From: Chitinophaga pinensis
Lineage (GTDB): Bacteria > Bacteroidota > Bacteroidia > M30B66
Length of the DNA: 6,260 nt
Direction of reading: 5' to 3'
Assembly (NCBI GenBank): GCA_943333015.1
Contig: CALQRR010000104.1
Location: 1 to 6,260 of the forward strand
The notes below the pieces were generated by a model. It saw only the letters and a list, made by a program, of their open reading frames with translations, was not told the origin of the DNA and ran no database searches. A program made the translations under genes and the position numbers. Positions 6,056 through 6,260 of the stretch are shown here, piece after piece. Position 1 is the stretch's first letter; each line of letters begins with the position of its first letter.

Positions 6056-6260
6056 GACCAGTACATATTTTACTCGTAGAGGATAATGAAGGCGATATCA
6101 TGCTAACTTTGGAGGCATTGAACGCAGGGAAGATTTTCAATAAAGTTTCTGTTGTTAGAGACGGCTGGGAAGCCATGCTTTTTCTGGAGCGGCAGGGGAA
6201 ATATGCGGATGAAATGCTTCCGGAGTTGATTTTACTGGATGTGAATTTGCCGAAGATGAA
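6052..6260 (+). CDS. Rcp1-like receiver-domain response regulator, N-terminal part (3' end outside window)
   Basis: The first 69 codons are present. They encode HILLVEDNEGDIMLTLEAL with the acidic pair Glu10-Asp11, then VVRDGWEAMLFLERQGKYA, and LILLDVNLPKM with phospho-acceptor Asp63. The VEDN.GD...T.EAL and LLD.NLPKM pattern is that of the small single-domain regulators related to Rcp1, the partner of the cyanobacterial phytochrome Cph1. These are commonly encoded next to kinases with the FAYIASHDLQEPLR signature. The ATG at 6052 overlaps the kinase stop in ATGA, so the two are almost certainly co-translated and likely cognate partners. The conserved Thr/Ser and Lys switch residues, and whether an output domain follows, lie beyond the window. 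An AAGG 10 bases before ATG is a weak ribosome-binding candidate. Confidence 0.9.
   Translation, partial: MRPVHILLVEDNEGDIMLTLEALNAGKIFNKVSVVRDGWEAMLFLERQGKYADEMLPELILLDVNLPKM

Overview
The window looks like an ordinary chromosomal segment of a member of the Bacteroidota. This is inferred from the FabF sequence style (HATSTPVGD, NTFGFGGHN), the near absence of Shine-Dalgarno sequences before starts, A-rich leaders, a possible TTG-N19-TAnnTTTG-like promoter, and a soluble multi-PAS kinase paired with a small Rcp1-like receiver. No marker gene fixes genus or species. No tRNA, rRNA, CRISPR array, insertion sequence or phage gene was seen.

Layout: (1) Positions 1-652, plus strand: the 3' end of an Xre/MbcA/ParS-type antitoxin gene cut by the window edge, followed with an ATGA overlap by a complete RES-domain toxin gene. 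Together they form a type II toxin-antitoxin module whose toxins are NAD+-degrading in characterised relatives. (2) Positions 659-3825, minus strand: a four-gene cluster with almost no spacing, read in the order HD-domain phosphohydrolase, truA (tRNA pseudouridine synthase), fabF (3-oxoacyl-ACP synthase II) and a PaaI-like hotdog thioesterase. The junctions are a 12-nt gap with a GTG start, TGAATG with no gap, and a one-base TGATG overlap, so one mRNA with translational coupling is likely. This unit converges on the toxin gene with only 6 bp between the stop codons. (3) Positions 3826-4072: a 247-bp AT-rich divergent intergenic region with an imperfect direct repeat and a candidate promoter. 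(4) Positions 4073-6260, plus strand: a 660-residue soluble histidine kinase (three PAS domains, HisKA, HATPase_c) overlapping by ATGA the start of a receiver-only response regulator that runs off the window.

Functionally the window holds three unrelated units: a stress/maintenance toxin-antitoxin pair, a housekeeping operon (tRNA modification, fatty-acid elongation, nucleotide or thioester hydrolysis), and a two-component signalling pair. All complete genes appear intact with their key catalytic residues. I did not find a convincing previously undescribed system. The points most worth checking are the Gly-to-Gln change beside the TruA catalytic Asp, the Asn at the FabF acyl-gate position, the terminator-less convergent junction, and the nearly leaderless promoter arrangement before the kinase.
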